Shown here in pieces: positions 36,275 through 45,020 of a stretch of 48,619 bases of DNA. Position numbers and translations under genes: made by a program. Position 1 is the first letter of the stretch. Every line of letters begins with the position of its first letter. Origin of the DNA: Verrucomicrobiaceae bacterium (lineage in GTDB: Bacteria > Verrucomicrobiota > Verrucomicrobiia > Verrucomicrobiales > Verrucomicrobiaceae); assembly GCA_027487315.1 (NCBI GenBank), contig JAIYDW010000202.1, positions 1 to 48,619 on the forward strand, read 5' to 3'. The notes below the pieces were generated by a model. That model was not told the origin of the DNA. It ran no database searches and saw nothing but the letters and a program-made list of their open reading frames with translations.

Positions 36275-37354
36275 TTATTTGAAGGGATCAGAAGCCGGCG
36301 CAGGTGTCGCCCCCCCGGCAGGAGGAGCCGCCGGCGCTGCGCCAAATGGGTCAGAAGCAGGCACGGCTGGCGCGGCACCATCCATGGCTGGCGCCGCCGG
36401 AGCAGCTCCGAAAGGATCCGAAGCAGGCGCAGCTGGCGCCGCACCACCCATTGCCGGCGCACCAAATGGATCACTGGCAGCTGGTGGAGTAGTGGGCATT
36501 GAGTCCGGAGTTGACGGCGTGGTTCCGCTATCTGGCGCTGGTGGCTTGATAGTCGAAGGCCCACCGTTTGGCAAAGCTGGCTGGTCAGCGGTAGCCACCA
36601 CCATATCGCCTGACCGAATCACATTCCCCTCAACCAGACTGCCCTTAACAACGTCAGCCACTGAAATCAGCGGTTCCACGTTCTTCACTTTGAGCTTAGC
36701 AATCACATCCTTCCCTCTCTTAACCTCAAGCAGCGCGTTTGCAAATACCCCACCATTGTTCCCCTTATTCAGCACCACAAAACCCCACTCATCGAACACA
36801 CCCGACACACGAGCACTGAAGTCAGCTTCAACAACACCCTTCCGTACCCGCTCTTCTGTCGCCTCATAAGATGCCACCGCTCCCTTCAGCTCTGCCAATT
36901 TGTTCTGAGCTTGAGACAAGGCCTGCTCCTTGTTAGCGACTTCGCCTTCGGCAGCCAATTGATCCTTTTTGAGGGCCTCAATCTGTGCAATCAGACCCTT
37001 AATGTCACCCGCATCCTTGATTTTGGCATCAAGAACACTGACTTGCTGACTCACCTGCTCCAAGTTGGTCTTCAGCAGTGCTAACGCCGCCTCCTTCTCT
37101 TGAGCTTCAGCGGAAACCTTCACCACATCTTCCTTGGCTTGATCCCGGTCCTTCTCAATCTGGGCCAATTGGGCCTTCTTGCGCTCTTGTGCCTCTTCAC
37201 CTTCCTTTTTGCGATCAAGAAGCTGCTGTTGGTTGGTCTCGGCGCGAGCCAGTAACTCTTTCTCAATCTTAACTTTTTTGGAGTTATCGAATGCGAAAAA
37301 AGCTGAGCCAGCCAGGCACAGGGCGGTGATACTAGACAAAATCTTCCAAACCAT
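36275..37354 (-). CDS. Membrane-anchored coiled-coil protein A (paralogue) with DPFGA-repeat tail
   Basis: A 359-residue protein. An N-terminal anchor (ILSSITALCLAGSAFFAF) leads to a Lys/Glu/Gln coiled coil (about 25-170) and then a beta domain: FDEWGFVVLNKGNNGGVF, LLEVKRGKDVIAKLKVKNVE, and VIRSGDMVV. A Pro/Ala/Gly tail of about 90 residues follows, ending in four copies of a D-P-F unit. The domain order and the W-G-F-V-V-x-N-x-G signature match the downstream gene. It is the first gene of the four-gene operon. On the minus strand a TTGTCT/TAAAAA pair with 17-base spacing lies upstream in the 68-base gap, a weak promoter candidate. Confidence 0.78.
   Translation of the reverse strand: MVWKILSSITALCLAGSAFFAFDNSKKVKIEKELLARAETNQQQLLDRKKEGEEAQERKKAQLAQIEKDRDQAKEDVVKVSAEAQEKEAALALLKTNLEQVSQQVSVLDAKIKDAGDIKGLIAQIEALKKDQLAAEGEVANKEQALSQAQNKLAELKGAVASYEATEERVRKGVVEADFSARVSGVFDEWGFVVLNKGNNGGVFANALLEVKRGKDVIAKLKVKNVEPLISVADVVKGSLVEGNVIRSGDMVVATADQPALPNGGPSTIKPPAPDSGTTPSTPDSMPTTPPAASDPFGAPAMGGAAPAAPASDPFGAAPAAPAMDGAAPAVPASDPFGAAPAAPPAGGATPAPASDPFK
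36278..36481 (-). repeat. Coding ASDPFGA repeats
   Basis: Four copies of S-D-P-F (the last closing the protein as SDPFK) separated by Ala/Pro/Gly linkers of about 18 residues, covering residues 292-359 of the host protein. DNA between copies is strongly similar, so the array may vary in copy number between strains. Confidence 0.8.
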
Positions 37355-37422
37355 GATGTTGTGAGTCTTTAATTATTCAGGAATAAGCGTCATTTTTAGC
37401 GAGCACAGGCCTTATAGACAAC

Positions 37423-38814
37423 TCAATTTTTCGTTTCAACCCCCGCTTTACCCTCTTTTTCCAGCCATCCGTGCCAACAAGTGCGAAATCCGCGCGCAAA
37501 ATCTTGTGGCCGCGCCGCAATCCATTCACTCACCAACGCCGGTGAGAACCACTGCCCGGTCCGAACCTCCTCCGGCGGGCACCGCACCGCCCCATCGTGC
37601 CGCGCCACATGCAGTTCTACAAACTCATTGTCCGTCCCCGGACCCGCTGGGATCTTCAAAATGCGTTCCGTCGTCTCAAGTTCGACACCCAATTCCTCTC
37701 GAATTTCCCGAATCGCCGCTCCCGCGTAATCCTCCCCACTGTCCAGATGCCCCGCCGCACTGCTGTCCCAGGCCAACGGTGACACATCCTTCAAATGCGA
37801 CCGCTGCTGCAAGAACACCTCGCCCCGCCGATTAAAAACAAACGCGTGCATAGCTCGGTGCCGCAACCCCAACCGATGCACCTCCCCCCTCGTTCGCTGT
37901 TCCACCACCTGATCATTCTCGTCCACCACATCAAAGACCTCCGATGCCTTTTGTCCCGAGTCAGCCTCATTTCGACCCTCATACCACCTCGTCAAATCCA
38001 CCCAATGCTCGAGCGTCAATTCCTCTGCTCGCATCGTCTCCGGCAAACCCAACCTCTCAGCCAACGCCCCCCACTCCTCAGGCCCGGAAGGCAAAAGATT
38101 TTTCAACTGCTTCCGTCGCTGGCTGAATCCCATCTTCACCATCCGCTCAAACCCGCGCCGCTCGCAGATCGGCAATGAACCAGGATCGCGAAGGGTCAAT
38201 CGCACGACAGCCGAATCCACCTTCGGCCTCGGCACAAAAACTTCCGGACCAACCGTCCTCAACCACTCCACATTCCAATCCCTCTGCACCAAAGCGGACA
38301 AAGCACTGCAACCGCTGCTTCCCGGTTTGGCCGCCAACCGCTCACACACTTCTTTTTGCAACATGATCACGGCCCGAGCGATCGGAGTCGGCGGCGTCAA
38401 AATATGCCTCAAAATCTCACCACCAACCGAATACGGCAAGTTCCCCACGAAGCCCACCGCCCCATACTTGAACCAAGGACGCAGATCAAATTGCGTCGCA
38501 TCGTCCTCCAAAAGCTCGACTCCCACAGCACCCTCATAGTGCGCCCTTAACTGCGCTGCAATTTGACGATCCTTCTCAATCAACAGCAGCTTTCCCGGAC
38601 GCCCCTCCAAATGCCTTGTCAACGCCCTCAAACCCGGACCAGCCTCAATCACCAACGCGGCACCATCCGGCTCGACCTGATCCACAATCCAACGTGCCAA
38701 GTCCTCATCCTGCAAAAAATTTTGCCCCAAACTCTTCCTTGGCGTCACCCGTTGCCCCGAAATCTGACGACTCCGACCACCACCCACACCACTTTTAGGT
38801 TCATTGAATTTCAT
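37423..38814 (-). CDS. rsmA: Fusion of RsmA (KsgA) 16S rRNA dimethyltransferase and a Nudix hydrolase
   Basis: A 463-residue protein. The first part (about 22-285) is RsmA/KsgA, which dimethylates two adenines near the 3' end of 16S rRNA: RKSLGQNFLQDEDLARWI, SAM motif VIEAGPGLRALTRHL, FVGNLPYSVGGEILRH (motif IV, NLPY), then VFVPRPKVDSAVVRL and GFSQRRKQLKNLL. The second part (about 300-463) is a Nudix domain with a full Nudix box, G-x5-E-x7-R-E-x2-E-E-x-G (GHLDSGEDYAGAAI then REIREELGV), plus FDVVDENDQVVEQRTRGEVH, as in IDI-like hydrolases. No stop or frameshift lies between them. ATG 38814 was chosen; the frame upstream runs to 38847, overlapping dnaX. dnaX ends 29 bases upstream. Confidence 0.9.
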   Translation of the reverse strand: MKFNEPKSGVGGGRSRQISGQRVTPRKSLGQNFLQDEDLARWIVDQVEPDGAALVIEAGPGLRALTRHLEGRPGKLLLIEKDRQIAAQLRAHYEGAVGVELLEDDATQFDLRPWFKYGAVGFVGNLPYSVGGEILRHILTPPTPIARAVIMLQKEVCERLAAKPGSSGCSALSALVQRDWNVEWLRTVGPEVFVPRPKVDSAVVRLTLRDPGSLPICERRGFERMVKMGFSQRRKQLKNLLPSGPEEWGALAERLGLPETMRAEELTLEHWVDLTRWYEGRNEADSGQKASEVFDVVDENDQVVEQRTRGEVHRLGLRHRAMHAFVFNRRGEVFLQQRSHLKDVSPLAWDSSAAGHLDSGEDYAGAAIREIREELGVELETTERILKIPAGPGTDNEFVELHVARHDGAVRCPPEEVRTGQWFSPALVSEWIAARPQDFARGFRTCWHGWLEKEGKAGVETKN

Positions 38815-38843
38815 GCAATCAATCGGCCCAACCCATTCCGCAT

Positions 38844-40718
38844 TCAAACCGACGCGGACGGTGGCGACTCCATCAACTTCAGCTTAAACCGTTCGACCGC
38901 GCGTTTGATGACTGGATCATTGTAATTCCCCTCCGAGGGTGCAGGTGCCTCACTGGCAACGGCCGCTACCGGCGGCTCAACTGGCACCTCCACTTCCACC
39001 TTCGGTGCCATCGCTTCCGTCTCCGCAAAGCCGAAAGTCATCTCTTTGAAGTCCGGTTCCTTCAAATTCGGATCAATCACCATTTGAAAGCTTACCTTTC
39101 GGCCCAGGAGTGTGGCACCCACTTCCTCCAGGAACGCTCTGGTTGTCTCCCGCATGAGACTATCGCGCGCCGCCTCTTCCGACTTCGGAAAACCCAGCTT
39201 CACCACATCATTTTCAATCCCCAGGAGCGTCGCCACCTGCGCCCAATGCAAAGTCAACGGCCTACGCTGGTTGATCTGCCCCAGCAAAGCCGTCCAAAAC
39301 GCTTCGTTTGTCAAACTCGGCGCGGACACTCGCACCTCCTCCGTCGGCTTTTCAATCACAGGAGTCACCTTCGCCTCTATCTTCACTGGCTCTGCCTTCT
39401 TTTCATCTTCCTCCTTTTCGGCGATCATCTCCCGAAGCCCAAATCCACCCGATTTAGGCATCTCCGCCATCGGCTCCTCCCTGGGGTGGTTCACAGGCGT
39501 TGAAGCGGCAACCGCCGCCCTAGCAACTGGCACCACCGCACGCCGTGTGGGCGCTTCATGCCTCCTCTCAGATCCCGGCGCACCACCTTGATCCAATGCG
39601 TGAATCACATCATCCAATGAAACCTCATTGAACTGCTGAACCGCCTGAATCACCCCCAATTCGAAATGCAGCCGCTTGTTGGTCGCCCATCTCATCCGTG
39701 CATCCACCTCAGCCAATCCATCCACCAATCGCAGCAATTGATCGGTCCTTCCCAGCGCTGCCTGTTCAGCCACCATCCGTGACACCTCAGGCGAAAGCTC
39801 TTCCGACGCCGCCTCAGGATCCGCCTGATAAACCAGCAACGTCCGCACATGCTGAATCAAATCACTCAACAAACGCCCCAAATCCTTCCCCCCCTCACTC
39901 TGTTCGTGAACCACCCTCAAGGCCCCCACCGTGTCGCTGTTGAGCAAACACGCCGCCAGCGTCGCCACTGTCTCCATCGCGGTAAACCCGAAGATCTCAA
40001 GCACATCCGACTCCTGAATCCGACTCCCGCAAAACGCCACCAACTGGTCCAGCATCGACTGCGCATCCCGCATCCCCCCCTCTGCACCCTTTCCTATCGC
40101 AAATGCCGCCTTCTCATCCAAATTCACCCCTTCTAGCTTGGCTATGTGAAGCAAATGCTCGGCAATCACCGGGGTTGGAATCCGCCTCAAGTCAAACCGT
40201 TGGCAGCGACTGATGATCGTCGGCAAAATTTTATTCGGCTCAGTCGTCGCAAAGATAAACTTCACGTGCTCCGGCGGCTCCTCCAGTGTCTTGAGCAAAG
40301 CATTGAACGCCGCTGCAGTCAGCATGTGCACTTCGTCAATGTAGTAAATCTTAAATCGGCAACTCGAAGGCGCAAACTTCACATTGTCCCGTAATTCCCG
40401 CACCTGCTCCACGCCGTTGTTACTCGCGCCGTCGATCTCCAACACATCCAAACTACGCCCCTCCGCAATCTCACGACAAATCTCCTCATCCGGATCAAAA
40501 TCCACACTCGGACCTCCACTGCAGTTCAAGGCCTTCGCAAAAATCCGCGCGGTTGAAGTCTTCCCTGTCCCTCTCGGCCCCACAAACAGATAGGCATGCG
40601 CCAACCGCTCCTTCTCAATCGCATTGCGCAGCGTCCTCACCACATGGTCCTGACCCAGGACATCGGCAAAGCTCTTCGGACGGTATTTACGGGCAAAAAC
40701 TTGGTAGCTCACTGCCAC
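38844..40718 (-). CDS. dnaX: DNA polymerase III subunit gamma/tau
   Basis: A 624-residue clamp-loader ATPase. QVFARKYRPKSFADVLGQDH opens it, Walker A is FVGPRGTGKTSTARIF, Walker B is IYYIDEVHMLTAAAFNALL, the sensor region is FIFATTEPNKILPTIISRCQ, and VLEIDGASNNGVEQVRELRD follows the zinc region. The zinc-binding loop is degenerate: only Cys66 and Cys81 remain of the usual four, with DFDPDEE in place of the CxxC pair. The C-terminal part (about 380-624) is the variable tau tail. The frame starts at GTG 40718 (second GTG at 40712). It probably shares a transcript with rsmA. It is divergent from the GYF_2 gene across 157 bases. Confidence 0.95.
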   Translation of the reverse strand: MAVSYQVFARKYRPKSFADVLGQDHVVRTLRNAIEKERLAHAYLFVGPRGTGKTSTARIFAKALNCSGGPSVDFDPDEEICREIAEGRSLDVLEIDGASNNGVEQVRELRDNVKFAPSSCRFKIYYIDEVHMLTAAAFNALLKTLEEPPEHVKFIFATTEPNKILPTIISRCQRFDLRRIPTPVIAEHLLHIAKLEGVNLDEKAAFAIGKGAEGGMRDAQSMLDQLVAFCGSRIQESDVLEIFGFTAMETVATLAACLLNSDTVGALRVVHEQSEGGKDLGRLLSDLIQHVRTLLVYQADPEAASEELSPEVSRMVAEQAALGRTDQLLRLVDGLAEVDARMRWATNKRLHFELGVIQAVQQFNEVSLDDVIHALDQGGAPGSERRHEAPTRRAVVPVARAAVAASTPVNHPREEPMAEMPKSGGFGLREMIAEKEEDEKKAEPVKIEAKVTPVIEKPTEEVRVSAPSLTNEAFWTALLGQINQRRPLTLHWAQVATLLGIENDVVKLGFPKSEEAARDSLMRETTRAFLEEVGATLLGRKVSFQMVIDPNLKEPDFKEMTFGFAETEAMAPKVEVEVPVEPPVAAVASEAPAPSEGNYNDPVIKRAVERFKLKLMESPPSASV

Positions 40719-40875
40719 ACTCTAACGACCCAATCCCAGGAAGCCACCCCAAAATCACACCTCTCACGCTCAGGTCCATATCCCACCCCATCTCCGCAAA
40801 AGCGCAACCCACACTATTTTCACAGCCCCCGATTTCAGTCTTGTTCTCCAGAATCGACTTTGCCAAAATGCATCC

Positions 40876-41421
40876 ATGTCTGACGCCCAATGGTACCTTC
40901 TCAAATCCGCCGACCGTCAGGTCCACGGTCCAGTTGATCACGCCACCATCCTGGCCTGGGCTTCAGAAGCCAAAATCTCTCCCCTCGACAAAATTTCAAA
41001 CGATGGGCACAGCGGCTGGCAGCGCGCCCCCATGTTTGACGAACTGCAAATGGATTGGCTTATCGAGATGCGGGACAACTACCTCTACGGTCCCACCAAC
41101 GTCGGCACCATCCAGGAGTTCCTCGCCACCGGTGAAATCGACGGCTCCGTCAGCCTCATCAATTGCCGGACAGGCCAGGAGGATCGCCTGCAAAACTTCC
41201 CCTTCTTCCAAGCCAGCCCCCACCACACCCGCAGCGTCGAAACCACCTTCGTAGGCACCCAATACTCGGCCCAATCGACAGGCGACCCCGCTCTGGCTCG
41301 TCGGATCCAACTCCTCGAGAAACAACTCGTCGAATATCAGCAAGTCGTGGATCAATGGCAGGACGCCTACACCAGCCTCCGCCAGCAGTTCATCGAAGCC
41401 ACCGGCCGCGAGCCCCTCTAG
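40876..41421 (+). CDS. GYF_2 domain protein
   Basis: A 181-residue protein with two tandem GYF_2-type units. The first is WYLLKSADRQVHGPVDHATI with ILAWASEAKISPLDKISNDG (about 5-50); the second, MRDNYLYGPTNVGTIQEFLA with GEIDGSVSLINC (about 65-105), is more diverged. A coiled-coil tail follows (about 140-175; RIQLLEKQLVEYQQVVDQWQ). GYF_2 domains bind proline-rich peptides in other systems, and the Pro-rich proteins in this window might be partners, but that is a guess. It has no signal peptide, so it is probably cytoplasmic. It converges with phosphofructokinase, with 47 bases between stops. Confidence 0.82.
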   Translation: MSDAQWYLLKSADRQVHGPVDHATILAWASEAKISPLDKISNDGHSGWQRAPMFDELQMDWLIEMRDNYLYGPTNVGTIQEFLATGEIDGSVSLINCRTGQEDRLQNFPFFQASPHHTRSVETTFVGTQYSAQSTGDPALARRIQLLEKQLVEYQQVVDQWQDAYTSLRQQFIEATGREPL

Positions 41422-41468
41422 CCCGCGCCGCTACGAACGCCTGACGACTTGATCTCCTCAGACCCTGC

Positions 41469-42548
41469 TTAGCAGTCGCCAAAACAAATACCCACACTGC
41501 GCGCCGCGCGCACGATCTCGCTATCCCGTGTCACCAATCGCAATTGGTTCACGGCCTCCTCAATCGACACATCGCCCACTTGATACTGTTGGTAGCTGAC
41601 CATGCGGCCAAACTTGCCCTCCTCGATCAAATGCACCGCTTTCGTTCCAAAGCGGACCCCCAAAATCCGGTCCAACGCCGACGGCGCCCCACCGCGTTGC
41701 AGGTGACCCAAAGTGCACGCGCGAGTCTCCTTGCCCGTCAACTTCTCCACCTCACGCGCAACATAATCGCCGATTCCACCCAAGCGATCTTCCCCTTTGC
41801 CGCCAATCGCCTCCTTCTTCACCAACTCACCGCTCTCCATCCGCGCCCCTTCCGCCACCACAATCAACGTGCTGTGCAACCCTTTCGCATCCCTCGCACG
41901 AACGGCACGGGCCACATGTTCCATATGGAATGGCACCTCTGGCAATAAGATCACATCGGCACCACCCGCCATCCCTCCGTACAAAGCAATCCATCCCGCA
42001 TGGCGCCCCATCACCTCCAGCACGATCACCCGCTTATGACTCTCCGCCGTCGTGTGCAACCGGTCTAACGCATCCACAACCGTTGCGACCGCTGAATCAA
42101 AGCCAAACGACATCGCCGTCGCCTGAATGTCATTATCAATCGTCTTCGGCACTCCAATCACGGGAATCCCCATCCGATAGAGCTGCAATCCCGTCGTCAA
42201 ACTCCCGTCGCCCCCCACCACAATCAACGCACCAACTTCCAAATGCTTTAGCGTCGTCTTCGCTTTATCCACGATCTCCTTCGGCACCTCCGCCACATCA
42301 CCCTCCCCGATCTTCGCCACAAAGTGTCCCTTGTTGGTCGTCCCTAGAATCGTCCCGCCCAGCTTCATGATGCCAATGGTCTTCTCCACATCCAGCATCA
42401 TGTAGTCCCCCGGAGGCAAAAGCCCTTCAAAGCCGTCTCGAAAACCGACGACTTCCCAGCCCAGGGTCGTGGCAGCCCCTACCACACCGTGAATAACCGC
42501 ATTCAATCCGGGGCAGTCCCCGCCGCTATTTAAGATTCCGATTCGCAT
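41469..42548 (-). CDS. pfkA: 6-phosphofructokinase
   Basis: A 359-residue enzyme phosphorylating fructose-6-phosphate in glycolysis. MRIGILNSGGDCPGLNAVIH is the phosphate loop. GGDGS lies at 112-116, the catalytic PKTIDND at 134-140, MGRHAGWIAL follows, and LGHLQRGGAPSALDR is near the C-terminus. Gly in GGDG favours ATP as phosphate donor, whereas pyrophosphate enzymes have Asp there; PKTIDND (Lys rather than Gly) is typical of the mixed group that includes both. ATP use is therefore likely but not certain. A pyrophosphatase pump elsewhere in the window makes the question relevant. The S11-like gene lies 86 bases upstream on the same strand. Confidence 0.93.
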   Translation of the reverse strand: MRIGILNSGGDCPGLNAVIHGVVGAATTLGWEVVGFRDGFEGLLPPGDYMMLDVEKTIGIMKLGGTILGTTNKGHFVAKIGEGDVAEVPKEIVDKAKTTLKHLEVGALIVVGGDGSLTTGLQLYRMGIPVIGVPKTIDNDIQATAMSFGFDSAVATVVDALDRLHTTAESHKRVIVLEVMGRHAGWIALYGGMAGGADVILLPEVPFHMEHVARAVRARDAKGLHSTLIVVAEGARMESGELVKKEAIGGKGEDRLGGIGDYVAREVEKLTGKETRACTLGHLQRGGAPSALDRILGVRFGTKAVHLIEEGKFGRMVSYQQYQVGDVSIEEAVNQLRLVTRDSEIVRAARSVGICFGDC

Positions 42549-42634
42549 GGTTTTGAATAAAATGAATTGAGTTCGCTAAAAGATTCGACTGGCCAGCCAC
42601 CCGGGTTGCCTCATGGCCGCACTCTCCAAATGGA

Positions 42635-43600
42635 TCAGTAGTTCGCAAGCAATTGCCTCTGATCCGTCACCGGACGCCCCGATTGCAACCACTGATCATA
42701 GACACCCCACCCCTGCCGCAGCAACGCTTGCGCCTCCCCAAACGGATTCCCAGACCCCAGCACCACCACCACCAACCGGTGCCGATAAATCACACTCGCC
42801 CCGTCCGCCTGTTGGAACACCGACGCTTCTTTCTCCGCCGAAAGCACCACACAACCTCCCGAACTCGGCGTGCTGGCAGCCTTGATCCCATCGATCCGGT
42901 CCGTCCCAAGCAGCGCGTTGCTGTTCCGAACTGTCACCATCATTTTCTGCCCTCCCCGATAGACTGCGAGATCACGTGAAGCCTGATTGGTGTAAAACCG
43001 CATCGAAGGCCGAGCCGCCGCGTATAGCGCGATCCGCGCCATGTCCGCAGCCGTGCTGTAGGGCCTCACCCGCGTATTCTCCACCCCATGAGGATTGGTA
43101 AACCGCGACCCTTTGCATCCCTCCCGAACCGCCAATTGATTCATCTGCCGGACAAATTCCCCCAAAGGATCCCCGCCTCGGCCAAGACGCGAAAGGTGAT
43201 CCCGTCCCACAAAGTCCCCCAGCGTGATCGCCGCCACATTGTCACTGCTCATCATCGCAGCGTAAATCAGGTCCCTCAAGGTCACCTTGTCCCCGGGTTG
43301 CAAATCAATCACCTGCGTCCCAGCAATCTGCGGCGCATACGCTGGCACCGTCGCCAGCACATTGACCCCCACCCCCGATGCTGCGGCCCAATCCAGCGCT
43401 ACCATCCCCGTCACCATCTTCGCCATGCCTCCCACTGACCGCTTCACATTCGCGTTGGACGCCACGTGGATCTTCTTGTTGTAGGCATCCACCACCATCA
43501 CGCTCGACTGCGCCCGCACCGCTGCCGTGCCGGAAACCAGCACCATTCCAATCACACTCAGACTCTTCAAAAACAAAAATCGGCTCGGAAAAATTCGCAT
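42635..43600 (-). CDS. S11-type D-Ala-D-Ala carboxypeptidase-like protein lacking catalytic residues
   Basis: A 321-residue protein with a signal peptide (residues 1-31, ending AVRAQ) and the fold of penicillin-binding-protein-5-type carboxypeptidases: SSVMVVDAYNKKIH, then LRDLIYAAMMSSDNVAAITL, FVRQMNQLAVREGCKGSRFT with NPHGV, and STAADMARIALYA. The second active-site motif SDN is intact (119-121). The nucleophile motif SxxK reads GMAK (Gly58, Lys61) and the third motif KTG reads KAA (240-242). Serine would need a single-base change (GGC to AGC). It is therefore probably a pseudoenzyme or binding protein for peptidoglycan. ATG 43630 is an alternative start. It is divergent from the efflux operon. 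Confidence 0.85.
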   Translation of the reverse strand: MRIFPSRFLFLKSLSVIGMVLVSGTAAVRAQSSVMVVDAYNKKIHVASNANVKRSVGGMAKMVTGMVALDWAAASGVGVNVLATVPAYAPQIAGTQVIDLQPGDKVTLRDLIYAAMMSSDNVAAITLGDFVGRDHLSRLGRGGDPLGEFVRQMNQLAVREGCKGSRFTNPHGVENTRVRPYSTAADMARIALYAAARPSMRFYTNQASRDLAVYRGGQKMMVTVRNSNALLGTDRIDGIKAASTPSSGGCVVLSAEKEASVFQQADGASVIYRHRLVVVVLGSGNPFGEAQALLRQGWGVYDQWLQSGRPVTDQRQLLANY

Positions 43601-43769
43601 CGACCTCAGAATAGCCCGCCACTCATCCATCGCAACCCACGATTTCCATTCCCCCCTCTTCCCTAAGCCTCCTTCAAACCCCCACTCGCACCACGCCTAC
43701 ACCTGTGTCATAGCAGCCCCGCCTCATTGTTCGCGATTTTTCTCCCTTCAACACACGTTCTTATAAGCA

Positions 43770-45014
43770 ATGCTTTTTTCCGCTCAGATTTCCTTGCTTC
43801 TAAATCACCACCCACGTCTTTCGTTCGCCGCGCTTCTGCTCACTTCGATCCTCCCTTCCTGCAAACCATCCTCTCCCCCCGCTGCCACCTCACCTCCCCC
43901 TCATTCACCTGTCACCGTTGCCACTCCCATCGCTCAACGTGTCATCGACTGGGATGAGTTCACTGGCCGCCTCGCCTCCCGTGAACAGGTCGATGTCCGA
44001 GCCCAAGTCTCCGGTTATCTCACCAAAGTCAGTTTTACCGAAGGCGCAGAAGTCAAAACAGGCGACCTCCTCTTCTCAATCGATCCAAGGCCATTCGAAA
44101 CCTCCGTCCAACGCGCCGAAGCCGTCCTCGCCGAAGCCCGTACCCTCGCCGAACTCGCCGCCATCCAGGCCAAAAACGCCGAAGGCCTCCGCAAAGACCA
44201 AGCCATCTCCCTCGAAGAGTCTGAGCGACGCTTGAAAACGGTTTCCGCTGGCGAAGCCGCCGTGCGCGGTGCCGAAGCCGACCTCCGCGCCGCCAAACTC
44301 GACCTCGATTTCACCCAAATCCGCGCCCCCATCACTGGCCGCATCAGCTACGCCCGTGTCACCGAAGGCAACCTCGTCACCGGCGGCACCAAAGACGCCA
44401 CGCTCCTCACCACCATCGTCGCCCTCGACCCCATCTACTGCTACATCGAGGTCGATGAGCGTTCTTCGCTCAAATACCGTCAACTCTACAAAGACGGCCA
44501 GCGCGACAGCGCCCTTTTCCAAAAGATTCCCGCCGAAATGGCTCTCGTCAGCGAGACCAACTGGCCCCACCTCGGTCAGATCGACTTCGTTGACAATGCC
44601 CTCAATCCAGAGACCGGCACCATCCTCGCCCGAGGCGTTTTTCCCAACCAAGACCGCCTCATGGCCCCCGGCTTCTTCGCAAAAGTCCGCATCCCCGGCA
44701 GTGCCGAGTACAACGCCCTCCTCATCCGCGACGCCGCCATCGCCGACGACCAAGGCAGCTCTTACGTCTGGGTCGTCGATGCCCAACAAAATGCCGTTTA
44801 CCGTCCTGTCGAACTCGGCCCCCTCCTCGACGGCCTCCGCATCATCCGCAAAGGACTCGCCCCAAACGAACGCATCATCGTCGAGGGCCTCATGGCCGTC
44901 CGCAACGGCATGCCCGTCCAACCCAAGGAGGTCGACATGAAACTCGCCTCCCCGCAACCCTTGCCTGAAACCCCAGCCGGTTCCGACGCCAAAACTACAC
45001 CTGCCCCGAAGTAA
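43770..45014 (+). CDS. RND efflux periplasmic adaptor (membrane fusion protein), lipoprotein
   Basis: A 414-residue adaptor of the AcrA/MexE type. The N-terminus is hydrophobic and ends in ILPSC with Cys31 as lipidation site, so it is anchored in the inner membrane. After the Pro/Ser-rich spacer, WDEFTGRLASREQVDVRAQV with SGYLTKVSFTEGAEVKTGDL forms the lipoyl domain. A helical hairpin (about 105-160, RAEAVLAEARTLAEL onward), then FTQIRAPITGRISYARVTEG (second lipoyl half) and the beta-barrel AEYNALLIRDAAI complete the layout. It links the pump to the outer-membrane channel. The permease starts six bases after its stop. A TATAAG box lies about 10 bases before the start. Confidence 0.93.
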   Translation: MLFSAQISLLLNHHPRLSFAALLLTSILPSCKPSSPPAATSPPPHSPVTVATPIAQRVIDWDEFTGRLASREQVDVRAQVSGYLTKVSFTEGAEVKTGDLLFSIDPRPFETSVQRAEAVLAEARTLAELAAIQAKNAEGLRKDQAISLEESERRLKTVSAGEAAVRGAEADLRAAKLDLDFTQIRAPITGRISYARVTEGNLVTGGTKDATLLTTIVALDPIYCYIEVDERSSLKYRQLYKDGQRDSALFQKIPAEMALVSETNWPHLGQIDFVDNALNPETGTILARGVFPNQDRLMAPGFFAKVRIPGSAEYNALLIRDAAIADDQGSSYVWVVDAQQNAVYRPVELGPLLDGLRIIRKGLAPNERIIVEGLMAVRNGMPVQPKEVDMKLASPQPLPETPAGSDAKTTPAPK

Positions 45015-45020
45015 CTTCCC

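Noticed and set aside
39405..39445. Possible programmed frameshift signal in dnaX (a Shine-Dalgarno-like AAGGAGG and an A-rich stretch on the minus strand).
   Set aside because: No A-AAA-AAG slippery sequence and no clear downstream hairpin; the frame runs on normally.
44076..44957. Minus-strand open frame of 293 codons inside the efflux adaptor gene.
   Set aside because: Asp/Glu/Gly-rich antisense shadow of a C-rich coding region.
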